From assembly GCF_020906515.1 (NCBI RefSeq), contig NC_085850.1, positions 2,604,001 to 2,668,000 of the forward strand: a stretch of DNA of 64,000 nt. The letters run 5' to 3'. This document shows positions 32,885 through 45,515 of this stretch, piece after piece (within the stretch, counting starts at the first letter, position 1; each line of letters starts with the position of its first letter). The position numbers and the translations under genes were made by a program. The DNA comes from Vanrija pseudolonga (Eukaryota > Basidiomycota > Tremellomycetes > Trichosporonales > Trichosporonaceae). Under the pieces are notes generated by a model. It searched no databases. It saw only the letters and a list, made by a program, of their open reading frames with translations, and was not told the origin of the DNA.

Positions 32885-34140
32885 CTATCGCCTGTCGCGG
32901 TCGTGCCGGTCGCGGTCATCACGGCGGTCGCGTGGGTCGCGATCGCGATCGCGGTCGTCTCGTCGGTGGTGGTCGGAGCCGCCGTTCCGCCGGCGGTCGT
33001 CGCGGTCATCGCGGTCGTCGCGACCGTCTCGTCCACCCCGGGGCCGGTCATCGCGCCGCCTGTCGTCGCCATTACGCGGGTCGTCGCGCGGGCGGCGGTC
33101 GAGCTCGCGGTCGTCGTCCCGGCGCCGGTCACGCGAGTCGTAGTCGTCCCGACGGCGATCGCGGTCGCTCTCCTCACGGCGGCGGCCGTGCCCCTCGTCC
33201 CTCCTCTTCACGGGCGACGCGCTGCGGTCTGGCCTGCGCTGCTCGTCACGACCCGACGACGGCTTGCGCTCGTCCCTGTCCTCGCGGGCGCGCCTGCCCT
33301 CGCGGTCGCGCTCGTCACGCCGCTCGCTCCGCTCCCCCTTGTGATCCCGTCCCCCGGCGGTACGCTTCTTCTCTGCCCGCTCGGCGCGAATACGCTCCCG
33401 CTCCGCCTTGCGCGCGCGCTTGGCCTCCTTCTCGGTCTCCTTCTCGCCCTTGCGCTTGATGCCCTTCTTCTCGGCGCGGAGGAACGCAGCCATCGGGTCT
33501 TCCTCGTCGAGGCTGTCGGCCTCCGACTTGGCGCCGTCGGCGTCGTCGTCATCGTTGTCGTCACCGTCTGCTGTCAGCTTTGTTATAAGTGCACACTCAC
33601 CATCAATGACTGGCGGCAGCGCATTGTACTCGGCCTTCTCGGGCTCGACGTAGTCGCCGTCCTCGTTCCGGCTGCCCTTCTGCTTGTAGTCCTTGACGTG
33701 GTCGACCTGTTCGCGTTAGCGAGGGGATGGGTAGACGCAACTGGCGATGGCACCCACCCTCAGCGTCCGGCCCAGAATCTCCGCCCCGTTCATGTTGTCC
33801 ACCGCCAGCACGGTCGACCGCTGGTCGAGGTACATGAGGAACGCGAACCCGCGCGGCTTGCCCGTCTCCTTGTCCCGTGGCAGGTCGATATTCGCGATCT
33901 CCCCCCACTGCGAGAAGACGGTGATCACGTCGCCCTCGGTCATCTCAAAGCTCAGCCCGCCAACGAAGATGTACGCCGAGTCTGCGCGGGTCAGTGGCAA
34001 CGCGGCTGCGGACACCCACCCTTGTACTCGTCGTGCCAGGATCCCTGGACGCCCAGCTCCAGCTCGCGCTGGTTGATCCTGTTGATCTCGCGGATGGCGC
34101 TGGGGTCAGCGGTGGCTTTGTATGCGGCAACCTACTTCAT
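32885..34140 (-). CDS. IST3: U2 snRNP/RES-complex splicing factor IST3 (RBMX2)
   Basis: RNA-recognition-motif protein of the RES complex, acting on spliceosome activation and pre-mRNA retention. Exons 34136-34140, 34020-34099, 33758-33981, 33601-33706, 32885-33567 give 365 aa. The start [19 protein letters not shown] and [16 protein letters not shown] match the N-terminal family signature. RNP2 is YIFVGG and RNP1 is [24 protein letters not shown] and GRTLRVDHVKDY follow, all diagnostic for IST3/RBMX2. The C-terminal 200 residues are a low-complexity Arg/Asp/Glu (RD/RE) tail with DRDRD repeats, much longer than in yeast. Exon 1 codes MN minus one base, and introns are 36, 38, 51 and 33 nt. The 33-nt intron is the shortest in the window. 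The RD tail keeps the opposite strand open for over 1 kb; that frame is a shadow. Confidence 0.9.
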
Positions 34141-34303
34141 GATAGGTGGAGTGGGCGATGCGGCAAGATCATAACAAAAGTCAGTTGAGCCGCAACAATC
34201 TCGAGGACAAGTGAGTGACGTCTCGGCGGAAGCAAAAGTCCAATACAAGTGACACAAATCCAAGCGGTAAATTCATTACTCTAATCAACACAAATGCAAA
34301 TAA

Positions 34304-37300
34304 TCACGCATCCTTATCCTCGACAAAGATGTGGTCCACCTCGGGCCACTTCTCACCCTGCGGCTTAGGGCCCTGCTCTTCACGCTCGTGCCAGAACTTG
34401 ACCTCGCCGTCCTCCGATCGCTTGGGAACCCAGACGCGCTCGCCAGAGTCCTTGTCCGTCTCGGAAGTGAACCACCGAGGCTCATGGGGTGGCATGATGC
34501 CCTCGGCACGCAGACGGCGCGTCTCACGCTGCTTCTCCTCATTCGCCGACTTGAGCCTGATGTCTCATTAGCGTGGCACAGGATAACGCATCCGTGCAAC
34601 ACTCACATTTGGGCCTTGTCATACTCGGCATTCTCAAAGGCACGCTGGTCAGTACGCAGACGACAGTCTGTAGGCGCAAGGTACTCCTCGAGGCCCTTGG
34701 GAATGTCGTTCAGAGTAAGAGCGTAGGGCGTAAGGTTGAACGGCGCAGGAGGCTTGGTCGTGTTGCGCCACAGCTGGATGTACTCGTCCGTGTCCTCAAC
34801 CTGCTCGTTGACATCGAGCGGCGCCTCGCCAGCCCCAGCACGGCGGGCAATGAGCTGCGTGTCCCAGCCTGAAGGGTCAGCGGATATTCCAAACACACCC
34901 GTCCGCCCACGTCACGCTACTCACGGCCAGCAATGTCCCAAACGATGTTTCCACCCGAGTCCTTGACATTGCCCTTGATTTCAAAGGCATTGCCACCGCG
35001 CCATCCGCGAGGCTTGAACGTCAGGGTCGACGTCTCGCCCGTGCGGTGGTTGGTGACAACCAGGTCGCCGTAGTGGTCAATGATGGGGTTGCCCATGATG
35101 AAGTTGGACACATTGGTCGTGACCTTCTTCCAGGAGTAGTGCTCGACAACTCTGCCGGCCGGGTACTCGGGCCCCGCCTTGGGGTAGCTGCGACCGCTCT
35201 TCACCCAGCTCTCAGGGATGATGAGCTCAGCATGAGCCACACCTGTTGGTCTGATCTCAAAGTAACGGCCCTGGAATTTGTTCTTGGCGTCCACCTCGCC
35301 GTAGTAATTCCACGTCGGAGCCTCACTGTAGCAGGCCGAGATGGGAGGGTGGTGCGAAACCTGCTCCGAAACGTATCGGTAGCGGTTGGGGATGGCGTAC
35401 TCGAACGACTGGCTGAGCATTGGGTTGAATGGCTTGGCAATACGGCCAATGGTGGACGAGTAGTTGGACATGGCGAAGGCGGCAACAAAGGCAAGACGCT
35501 TCAGAGAGTCTTCCTCGCCGGCAGCGACAGTGAGACACGCATCGTACTCCATGTCCTCGGCCATTCGCTGCAGCATCGAGGTGCACTCGTTGAAGCTTAC
35601 AGGGAACGAGATCTTGGTGAGATCCTTGCCGATGGAGGACTTGAGAATGCTCCACACTGAACAAGTTAGTATCAAGTGTCTCCCGGTAACACTTACGGCT
35701 GACAGACGGGCGCTTGTCATCATCAATAGGCAGCCTGTTCCGGACGTGGTTATAAGGTTCCAGACTGGGACGAGCGAGGAACTTGACAATGGTGCCGTCC
35801 TTGTAGGCAGGAGGCTCCTCATCCTTCTTCTCAAAGGGCTTTGATGGGGTGGCAGGACGCTCGGCGTTGTCAATGGAATCATAGACGCGAAGGTTGGGAA
35901 TAGTGCCCGTTTCGATAGCGTCAAAGAACTCGTCGTCGTCTTCCTGGTCAGAGTCGTCCACCGCCGCCATGAGCGACGCTGCCTCGTGGATGTTGGCAAC
36001 GGAGCCACGAAGGCTGGATGCGGGGAGGCCGTTGATCGAACGACGCAGTGACTCGGACGCGACAAAGGACGACCGACGGCGGCTTCTGGTGGGCGAGGTG
36101 GAAGGACCATAGTCAGAACCGGCCCCTGCCGAGGTGGCAGCAATGGGAGACTCCGGTGCAAGAGGCTGGGCGGCATTTGCTGGTGACGTCGGCACGCTGG
36201 CGGCAGTGCTGAGCTCGGCCAGTACGCCGCGTGCCTGGCGGAGGGCCTGACGCTTCTTGGCATTGTCCTGCGCGGCCTCGTTGAGAAGCTTATCGGTCTC
36301 TGCCTGCTGCTGAGCCACGGCGAGGAGATTCTCCTCCCAGAGCTTTCTCGCCTCCACTTCCCGCCTGATGCGCTGCAGGTAGAACTTCTCACGCTCTTGC
36401 GCCATGACGCTCTGCTTGGCGAAGAGCTGGGACAGGGTCGCCAGGGAGTCCCGAAGAGCCTCCTTCACCTGGTGCTGACGCGAGTAGGCGGGGTTCAGAC
36501 GGTTGGGGTCCGAGGATGAAGGAGGGGTCACAATCGATCCGACGAGTTGCTCGGTGAGCTCCAATTGAGCCTTGAGGTTGTGAATGCCAAGCTCGTACTG
36601 CTCCTCGTGTGGGATTTGATCGCCAAGGCTCGTCTCGATACTGTCCTGGTCCGAGTTGTCCAGAGCATCCTCGCTAAGGGTCCCGGCTTTGCTGGCTGGC
36701 GAAAGGTTGCGCTTGTGCGAACCCTTGGACAGCGTACGACCGGCGCGAGGGGGCTGGGGTGATGACTGAACGTTGATGCTAACGCCACTCCTGCCGCTCA
36801 GGCCCGTGTTTGAGCGCTGAAGGCCGGGGTGCAGGAACCCATCTGATGGCGGGAGTTCGTTCAAGGTCGATCCAAGTGCACGTTCAGTGGTCGAGGTCGC
36901 GGCGATGCTCGGGGCATAAGTGCGCACAGAGCGCGCGTCCGAGCGGTCCACCTGACCCGCCGGCCCCTGCGAACCCTTGCCACCCTTCTGGTAGTACTCG
37001 ATGTTGAGGCGGAGCGCCTGGATCCAGCGAGCAATCTCACCGCGAAGGTTGGACTTCATGATGAACTTTTGGCCAGAGTGAGTGTGGGAAGATGAGCTGA
37101 CTTCGAAGCGAGTGCCGTCCACATTGGGCACAACTTGGGCGTTTGCAAGGGCAATGGAGCCGCGGCACGCGACATGCTCGTCCTCACGTGTGCGGTCTTC
37201 CGGTTAGTCATGACGCGGAATTTATACACTCACAGTAGCTGAGTACACCGTTCTCGAGCACGAACCAACGCGTCTTCCAGCCCTGACGGTAGTTGACCCA

Positions 37301-38656
37301 CTTGCTGAGGAAACCGCGGAGGTCAGGCGGGCGGCCATCACTCTTGGGCTGGATGATGCTGTCTCGGTTGCTAACTGCCGCCTGTCAGCAACATTTCCCG
37401 GTATAAACAACGGAGTAAGGCTCACATTGCTTGAGGTAAGCCCGGATGCGCTCGTCGCCGCTCTTGTCGTGCTCGAGAACGCGCTTTCCGCGACGGTCAC
37501 GCACGAAGACGTCGGCGCCGCGCTTGACAATGAGTTCGACTAGACGTAAGTCACGGCGGCTGCACTGTTAGAACACGGCACACTCCAAATAACATACTGA
37601 GCCGCCTCGTGAAGCAAGCTGGTTCCAGACTTGGCGTCGAGCACGTTGAGGTTCAGGCTGGCTGTGCGAGGGTTCTCCAAAAAGGCGACGATCGTCGAGC
37701 CTTCCTCCACAGAGTTCAACGGGCTGGCAGTGTAGCTGGCGAGAAGGGACTGGAATCTGGCCTGAAGGGCCGATCGGGAGTCTGGAAGACATGAGCCAAG
37801 GTTTGCGATGACGCACGTACCGGTAATCAAAGCTGCCACCTCTGGAGTAGCAGCACACTCCAGCGGGGTGCGGCCTTCATCGTCGTGAATGGTGTCATCG
37901 ATACGGGGGTCATTGAGGAGGAGCTCGACTGGAAAAAAATGAGCATGTACTGTGTGTGGAGAAGGGTAGCACTCGACTCACCGACTTCTGGACGACCGAC
38001 CTCACTCGCTACGTGCAGCGCTGTGGCGGTGGTGTCTGGGGCCACCGGGAGGTTGGGCGACTTGAGGTTGGGCGAGGTAAGAATCTGCTGCACAACAGGA
38101 ACTAGAGATTGGTCAGCCGCTGTCTGCGCTAGAACAAGGAGGGGAGAGATGTGACTTCTTCAAGGGTGATAGACCTTAAGGCTGATCGTGAACATCGCAC
38201 GCCGCGCACCCCCGCACATCCCTCCCCTGCTCCCCATAGAATAGGCTGCGGTCTCCACGTCGTGGGGTACACGCCACAAGCAGGCGCACCGAAGCCCCGT
38301 AGACATATCACTCACTCGAAGCAACCCTGGCAGCCATGCCGAGGATACGGCCGGGTTGGGCAGCCTCCGAGTTGGGGTCGGCCGTGGCGAGCTCGTCGAT
38401 GAACGGCTGGACCTCGGTAGCGAAGCCCGACCTCAGAGCAGCCAGAAGACGGAAATTGTAGAGCGCTGATGAGGGAGCCGACGACGCGAGTAGCGACGTA
38501 GCAGGAGACGTTGCTGAGTCAAGGTCAGCTCAGCCAATGCCGCAGGTTGAGTGAGCCGCAGCGAGCTGTTTGCTCGCGCTTGTTGTACACACCCAGTTCT
38601 CCGTGGCCACGGCTTGGCGTCCCACGCTGGGGTATCGGAGTGGCGGCCGAGGCCAT
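34304..38656 (-). CDS. Oxysterol-binding protein with ankyrin repeats, PH, FFAT and ORD (Osh1/Osh2 type)
   Basis: Lipid-transfer protein of ER contact sites. Exons: 38593-38656, 38316-38513, 37982-38101, 37821-37928, 37598-37781, 37426-37559, 37234-37374, 35697-37196, 34925-35656, 34607-34868, 34304-34556 (1231 aa). Ankyrin-like repeats occupy about residues 90-260 ([36 protein letters not shown]). A PH domain follows at about 285-375 ([20 protein letters not shown]). A Ser-rich linker and coiled coil come next, then an acidic FFAT motif [12 protein letters not shown] (about 740) for VAP binding at the ER. The ORD has [20 protein letters not shown], YEAxP-like [11 protein letters not shown] and the fingerprint [11 protein letters not shown] (about 918). 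It ends [19 protein letters not shown]. The domain order matches yeast Osh1/Osh2. Introns are 37-80 nt except the second (214 nt). Confidence 0.92.
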
Positions 38657-39435
38657 GTTTGCTGTGGATATGGCCTCGACGAAGGGCGTGGATCAACAAA
38701 AGGCTGTTGAGACGACGGGCCGAGGAATGTGTTTGGGTTGAGAGATGCGGCAAAGGAAACGTGGGCTGCTAGGCCTGGCCACTGGGCTGGAAGCAAGAAC
38801 GACTAGTGCCAAGAGGAGGGAGGATTCCTTTTACACGTGAATGTTGCGATGGAGTTGAATGAAGCCAGTCACGGGGGGAGGGTGTAGTGCGCGTTGTCGA
38901 TGAGCAGCACGGGCAGGTTGTCACAACTCGTTGTGTGTGTTCGCGCTGGAACTGACCGCCGCCGGCTGTGAGTCCTTGCCAGATGTCTGCCCGCCAGGGC
39001 GGGCGGCGAAGGAGACGTCAGGAGCGGCGACCTGGAAAGGGGCAGCGTGCACGGGGCGAATGGCCGGGGTACCCGCGTCGCAGCTACGTAACGCTCAACC
39101 TTGAGTGCTACCGTGGGAAAGTAATGGTTGTCTTACTATATTTGACCCCGTCGTCGGAGATGGATCTCCGCGTCGGAGGCAACGCCGATCACGGCTTCGA
39201 TGGCTGCTGACTGAGTCGGTGTGGCCGCCACTGCTGCTCGTGTCCTCACCGCCGCGTGTGAGATGCAAAATGTCTGTCGGTCCACTCACATCTCGACGAT
39301 AACAAACACTCTGGAATCAAAAACGTAGACTGCATCACACTACCATAGCATCGTACTCGGCTTACTCAACGCGCGCATCTCGGTGCATCTCTCTTCAACA
39401 CTGCTCCGCTCTCCAAAGCCATCACCTCATCCACA
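38657..39435. promoter_or_regulatory. Divergent promoter of the Osh-type gene and NAR1
   Basis: 779 bp between opposed ATGs. No gene is supportable here. The region near 39330-39430 (ACTACC, CTCTTCAACACTGCTC, CATCCACAATG) looks like the NAR1 leader. Confidence 0.5.
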
Positions 39436-41673
39436 ATGACCTTCTCTGGCGCTCTGGTGAGTCACCGTGATTGTCGATCTGCTCGTCTGACCACATGTCC
39501 CCGCAGACGCTCACCGACCTTGACGACTTCTTGACGCCGTCTCAAGCTTGTATTATCCCAGTCAGGCAGTCGAACAAGCCGGCAGGGCAGGCGAGCGGAG
39601 AGAATGCCAATGTGAGTTGTCTCGTTGTGGGGAGGGTTTGAGCGGTGATTGCCACAATGAGGGGGTCGAGCTGGGCAGAGGGGCTGCTGGTGACCACGCT
39701 TCTTGGTCGTTCAGCGAGCTTGGGGAGTTTGATGGACTGATTCCTTGCTCGCGAGGCAGAGAGTCTGGTTGTTGAAGAGGTAACCGCGCGGCTAAGACGA
39801 AAGGGAGGAAGGCAAGGAAGGCGGGCATGACGGACAAGCCACTCATGACAAACCACTAATGTTCCCCCCAGACCGACATTGTGATCGACTCGAACAACAA
39901 CTACTATGAAGTATCGACGTACTCGACGTCATCAAAGGCTGGCCCGTCGTCCGGCGTCGAGGCAGGACGGCAGGCGCTCAAGAAGGCCGAGATTAGCTTG
40001 AATGACTGCCTGGCGTGCAGGTGAGTATTTTACCTCCAGTCACTTCACCCACTAACCTGCTCAGCGGCTGCATCACGTCGACTGAATCCCTCCTCATCAC
40101 CATGCAGTCCCACAAGGAGGTCCTCGACTTTGTGCGCGCAGGAGACTTCACGCGCTCACCGGTGCTCTCGATCGCCCCGCAGACCCTCGCGTCCTTGTCA
40201 GCAGCTTACGCCGAGGCAGCAGGCAGCGCGCCCGTCCCGCTCCTCTCGCTCCTCCGGAGAATACGACACTTCCTGGCTGCGCCAGAGCGTGGAGGATGGC
40301 AGGTGTGGGACACCACGTTTGCGCGACACGTCTCTCTGCGGGAGAGCGTGCTCGAGTTTGAGGAGCGCCGCGCCGACAAGGGCAAGGCGCCAGCGCTGCC
40401 TATGCTCACGTCGGCATGCCCCGGTTGGGTGTGCTACGCCGAGAAGGCCCAGGGCGACCTCCTCCCCCTCCTCAGCTCGGCGCGCTCAGCGCAGGGTGTC
40501 ATGGGTGCCTTGGTGAAGAAGTGGTGGGCCGAGAAGCACGGCAAGAACCCAGCCGAGGTGTATCACGTCTCTGCGATGATGTGCTACGACAAGAAGCTCG
40601 AGGCATCAAGGTCCGACTTCTACTCAGACATGTACTCGACGCGCGACACCGACTGCGTGCTTACCACTGGCGAGCTGGATCTGCTCCTCTCGGAGCTGGG
40701 CTTCGACCCACTTGCGCCTGTCGAAGGCGAGAACGTCGCGCCAGCTACCGACTCTGTCCCCTTCCCCGAGCTCCTGCAGCACCCTGGATCAAGCTCAGGC
40801 TCATACCTCGCCACGACGCTACACTACCTCGCCGCCCAGCACCCGCGCCGGACGCGTATTGTCAGCCGCGACATCCGTGGCTCGACCGACAACGTCGAGG
40901 TCTTCCTCGAAGACGCCGAGACCGGCGAGGTCCTGTTCAAGGGAGCAAAGTGCTACGGCTTCCGTAACCTGCAGAACCTGGTCCGTAAGGTCGGCAAGGA
41001 GAGCGGGCTCGGTAAGGCGGGCCCGAGGGCAGCTGGTGCCGGGCGACTGTCTGCTGCTGTCGCGGCGCGCCGGCGCAAGGCTCGCACGCAGGGCACCGAG
41101 CTCAGCACACCCGGTACCGGCACCGGCACGCCGGGCACCCCGACGACCGACACTCCCGCTGCAGACATCACTGAGGCGGCAGCAGCCGCGGCGCGCGACG
41201 CGAAGAAGCTCGACTTTGTCGAGGTCATGGCGTGTCCTGGCGGCTGCGTGAACGGCGGCGGCCAGATGAAGCCGCTTTCAGCTGCTGCCACGGCGCCAAA
41301 GGACGCAGAGGGGTACCCGCGGGTGCTTCCTGACGACGGCGTTGGCGCCCCGCCACCCCCGCCGACCAACTCGGGCCTCGCTGGTGCCGACGAGGGCATG
41401 CGATGGAGCACAAAGGAGTGGGTGGCCAAGGTCGAGAACGTCTACTGGTCTGGCCTGCCGACTCCCCCTGCCTCCCCCCGCCTCCAAGCCGCAGACAGCT
41501 ACACGCCCCCGAAGCGCACCCACGCGGCCGACGCGCTAGCTGAGGAGATCGTCTCGCAGGCTACGGGCGGCGACGCGGCCAAGCGCTTCGAGTTTGTGCG
41601 CTGCCGCTTCCAGCGCGTCGAGGGCGACGTGCTCAACCCCGCCGGCCTGACGCACGAACAGGTCATGTGGTAG
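39436..41673 (+). CDS. NAR1: Cytosolic Fe-S assembly factor NAR1
   Basis: Iron-only-hydrogenase-like protein of the CIA machinery that passes Fe-S clusters to cytosolic and nuclear apoproteins. Exons 39436-39456, 39507-39611, 39872-40020, 40065-41673 give 627 aa. Cluster ligands are visible: C22 ([10 protein letters not shown]) and CLACSGC (C88, C91, C94). The hydrogenase-like domain has [36 protein letters not shown] and [13 protein letters not shown]. An insert of about 60 residues rich in Gly/Thr/Pro ([15 protein letters not shown]) precedes the last Cys pair and is probably a flexible loop. Intron 2 is 260 nt, large beside the other two (50 and 44 nt). It converges on the next gene with 73 bp between stops, so the 3' UTRs probably overlap. 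Confidence 0.95.
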
Positions 41674-41746
41674 ATGGTCGTCGACATCTTGTTGTATCCT
41701 CATATCTGCATGGCTATTGATGCAATATACTACATTGTGCGCTACT

Positions 41747-44700
41747 CTAGTCGTCGTCCATAAGATCAATGATGTTGCCGCCGCCATAGTTTGGCCGGTT
41801 GGCAGGCGGCGGGGGTGGCGCGAGGCCAAACGACGCGCCAGGGGGGTTGCGGGTCGTGCCGCTTGGCGGTGGCGCCAGTGGAGGTGGCACCGGGCTGGGA
41901 GGCGACGGCCACCGGCCAGGCGAGTGGGACGCTTTGGTGAGGAGCGAGAGGGCCGGGGTGTGGTCGACGCTCGGCCCCCTGCGGCCGGGAGGCATGCTGA
42001 TGCGCATGGTCGATGCGCTGCCGCCATTGGGCGCGAGCACAGCCGACGCCGGGCTAGGTGACTGCGCCGGGAAGGGGAAGCGCGATGTCTGTTGCACCGC
42101 TGGAGAGAGCTTGGAGATAGGCGTGGGCGGGTTGGAGTGCTTTGCGATCGGTGTCGGCGGGTTCGGTGACTTGGGCAGCGGCGTCGGCGGCTGCTGGGGC
42201 GACTCGAAGGCCGAGAAGTCGCCAAAGTCGTCAAATGTCGTGTTGACGGTGGTGGCCGTGGCAGGCGCGCCAAAGTCTCCAAAGTCCCCAAAGTCTCCAA
42301 AGTCGTCTGTGGGGGCAGGGGCGGGGGATGGAGCAGAGGGGGCTAGAGTTGGTGCTGACGTGAATGCTGGCAGGACTGCTGGCGTCGGTGCTAGCGTCTG
42401 GCTCAGGCTTGGGGCGAAGGGCGACGGTGACGCCGCCGGAGCCGGCTGCGGGGAGAGGCTGCGCAGGCTGTCGCCCGTCGGTGTGGGCTTGAGAGACGGC
42501 ACGGCCTGCAGGGTAGCGAAGGATGCCAGCGAGGACTGCGAGGCCTGGGCGGAAGGCAGCTGGGTCGGCGACGGGATGGAGCCGAGCGAGCCCATGCTTG
42601 CCATTGACGCGGGGCGGGACGCCGTGAGGGGCGAAGAGGAGAACGCGGCGGGGACGGGAGGAGACGATATCCTTGGGGCTGTGGGCGGGGATGAGAGCCG
42701 CGGCGCGGGGGACGGCGCGAGCGGCACGCCGAACGAGGGAGAGATGGGGGAGAGGACTGATGGCGACGCTGTGCGCGGCGGTACCGAGCTCAGCGGGCTC
42801 GCGGTGCGCTGTGGCGGTGCGATTGGCGGCGTGGCGGTACGCGCTGGGACGAGTGGCGGGCTCGATAGCCTCGGCACGGGCGGCGACGGCGCGAGTGGCG
42901 GGGACGACAGGCGGGGTACGGGCGACGGCGCGATGGGTGGCGTGGCGATGCGCGAGACAGGGCTGGGCGCCGACGGCGCAAGGAGTGAGTCCCACCCCTG
43001 TGATGTGGTGGACGGCGCCGCTGCCTGCGCTGGTGCCGGCGCGTCAAAGTCGAGCCCGGAGAGCAGATCAAAGTCTGACGAGGCCGGCTTGGGCGGCGCG
43101 ACACGCGCGGCGAACGCGCCGCCGGAGCCACTTGCTCCGCGCGGTGGCGGGGCCAGCGGCGCAGGCAGCGGGGGTGGCGCAGGGGCGAGGATGCTCTCGA
43201 TGCCCGGCATCCCGCCGTCCATGGCGAGCAGGTCGCCCGTGCCGGGGGCCACGGTCGACGGGACGTCGGATAAGAACGCAAAGTCGTCCGGTGACAGCTC
43301 AATGTCCTCCTTGATCTCGCCGACGTCTTCAGACGGCACGGGCTGCGACGCGGCACGCCGGCCAAACCGGCCCCAGAAGCGAGAGACGCCTGATGGCGCG
43401 GCAGGCTCGGTCGACGAGCGTGGCGGCGCGTCCTGCGCCTCTGCCGCCGGCGGCTTGTCCACTGCCGGCGTGCTAGGCCGCGACGAGATCGAGGGCGCGC
43501 GCGATGTCGAAGCCCGGTTCGAGCCCACGCTCGGCGCGATGCTCCCCGTGTCGTTGATGGACCCGGTCGGTGTCGCCGGTCGCGCACCAGTCATGCTCGT
43601 GGGCGACGCCACGGCCGGCGAGGAGACATCCTTCACTTCTAGGATACCGCCCCCGCTCGTGGTCAGTGTCTTGGGCGGCGCCGTCGACTTGCGCCAGAAC
43701 GACCACTTGCTCGGGCCGGCCTCGTCGACCGCCGCCGCCGCGGCCGCCACGATCGCGTCGGGCTCGCCGAGCTTGGACCGCCCGGACCAGAGCGCGTCAA
43801 GTCCCGGCCCGAAAGACGTCAGCGACTCGTCGCGCCGCCGCGCGCGCACAGGCACATGCAGCAGCGAGCTCGCAGGGTTGGGGTTCGGGCGCGCCAGCGC
43901 CGCCTGGTACTTCTGGTAGCTTGTCTGCGCGGACAGCACAGTAGGATACGTGTTTATGCCGGAGGGGAGCGTGCCCAGCGCCGACAGGGTGTCGGATCTG
44001 CCGTCAGCCACATACTAAGCGCAGGCCTTACACTTTGTCGTCGACGGCCTTGACGCCCTGGTCGAGGGTCGCCTCCTCGGACTCGGTGAGCGCGTCGACC
44101 GTGTTGACGCCAATGGCAGCGACGGCCACCTCGTCCCAGTCGCGCTTGAGGCGCTCGACCTTCTCGAACGGCGCCCGCGCCTGCTGCAGTGCCATGGTGC
44201 GCTGTGCCGACTCCCACTGCGTCTCCTGGGCAGTCGGCGCCTCGGGGCCCTTGGGGCGGGACACGCCGCCCCACGCGGCGTACTCGTCCGAGTCGTCGGC
44301 GTCGGGGGCGGGCGTCGACAGGCGTGACGACGGGCTCGACGAGCCAGCGGCACCAGCAGGCGCCCCCCAGCCGCCACCACCACCGCCTCCGCCGCCACCC
44401 CACGGATCAGCCGTGTCGGCGCTGAAGCTGGCCTCGGCGGAGCCGAAGCCTGAGCCGCCGGCGTCGAAGCCGCCAAAGTCGCCAAAGTCCTCGCCGCCAA
44501 ACGAAGCTGCGCGCACCATGGCGGCGCCAGCGAGGCTCGCGCCCGCAAGCCCGGCGCTATCGAGGCCAGTGCCAGCAGCCGCAGCCGCAGCGACAGCCTT
44601 GAGCGGCGAGCCGGATCGCACGACCTCGGCGGACGAGCGCACGGCATCGAACGACGACCGCGCGGAGGCGTCGAGCGACGCGCGCGGCGACAGGCTCAGC

Positions 44701-45302
44701 GACTTGCGCGGCGAGCCCGTCGCTGCGAGCGCCGCTTCCAGGCTCTCCCGCGGAGACAGCTCGCGTGCGCCGCTGCCCAGACTGAGGCGCGGGGGCGGCG
44801 GGGTCGCGAGGCGGGAGAGCGTGCGCTCGAGCTCGGCCTCGGGGTCGGCTGCCCAGCCTGTGGGGGCAGGGGGTATTGGTGCAGGTTGTGGTGCTGGTGT
44901 TGGTGCTGGTTCTCGTTCTGGTTCTGGCGTCAGTTCGACCTCCTCCTCCTCCTCCTCCTCTTCAGGCTCTTCTGGCTCAGGCCCGGGGGTGGGTGCTCGT
45001 GCCGGCTCCTCCACTGGCAGTGATGGCGCCGGTGCCGGCGCGCCCCACCCGCCGCTGACATCGCCCCAGCCCATTGCTGTTGCTGCAGGTGGCTTCGGCG
45101 TAACCCCCAAGCTAGCGAGCGTGGGCAGCGGGTCGGCCTTAGCCTTCGCCTTGCTAGCCGTCGGCGGGCCCCAGGGGTCCGCGACCTCGTCCTCGAGCGG
45201 CGCGGGCGGCGGGGACATGCTCATGCCGCGAAGCGGGTCTGGCGGCGGGGGCTTGCCGCCGCCGCTGCCGCTGCCCCATGGCGTGGCCCAGGGGTCGTCC
45301 AT
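41747..45302 (-). CDS. Clathrin-adaptor accessory protein with FGDF ear-binding motifs (aftiphilin/Laa2-like)
   Basis: Exons 44032-45302 and 41747-43997 around a 34-nt intron give 1173 aa, mostly disordered (Pro/Ser/Ala-rich). Acidic-Phe motifs of the kind that bind AP-1 gamma-ear and GGA ear domains occur in two groups. One is EDFGDFGGF near residue 271. The other is a run DDFGDFGDFGDFGA near 985 with DDFGDFSAF near 1005. The tail IDLMDDD resembles a clathrin-box end. A more ordered stretch spans the splice site (WESAQRTMALQQARAPFEKVERLKRDWDEVAVAA, then LPSGINTYPTVLSAQTSYQKYQ). This suggests a role in AP-1/clathrin traffic at the TGN or endosomes, as for aftiphilin or yeast Laa2. That assignment is inference from motifs, not overall similarity. 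The start MDDPWATPW is the first ATG in frame. Confidence 0.65.
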
Positions 45303-45515
45303 CGGCGCTGCGTGGGTCGTTGGTGGTGTGGTGGAGTGGGAGTGTGATGGTGAACGCACTGTGCTGCGCGATGAATGGTGACGTGCCGCTGCAGTGCCGC
45401 GTCGCCTGACTTTCAGGAGCGCGCGGCGTGGCGAGTGCGTTGGTCCTCCACCAAGCCAACTTCATCGCGCACCTGACTTTGTCTCCACCTTCTTTCCTCC
45501 CAACACCTTCGCCCC

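Noticed and set aside
32474-34174. Plus-strand frame of 566 codons rich in Val/Ala over IST3
   Set aside because: Antisense of the Arg/Asp repeat tail and RRM of IST3. It has valine-rich low complexity only.
41799-45381. Long plus-strand frames (706 and 448 codons) over the FGDF-motif gene
   Set aside because: Gly/Ala/Ser low complexity. The minus strand has ordered FGDF motifs and a clean in-phase splice join.
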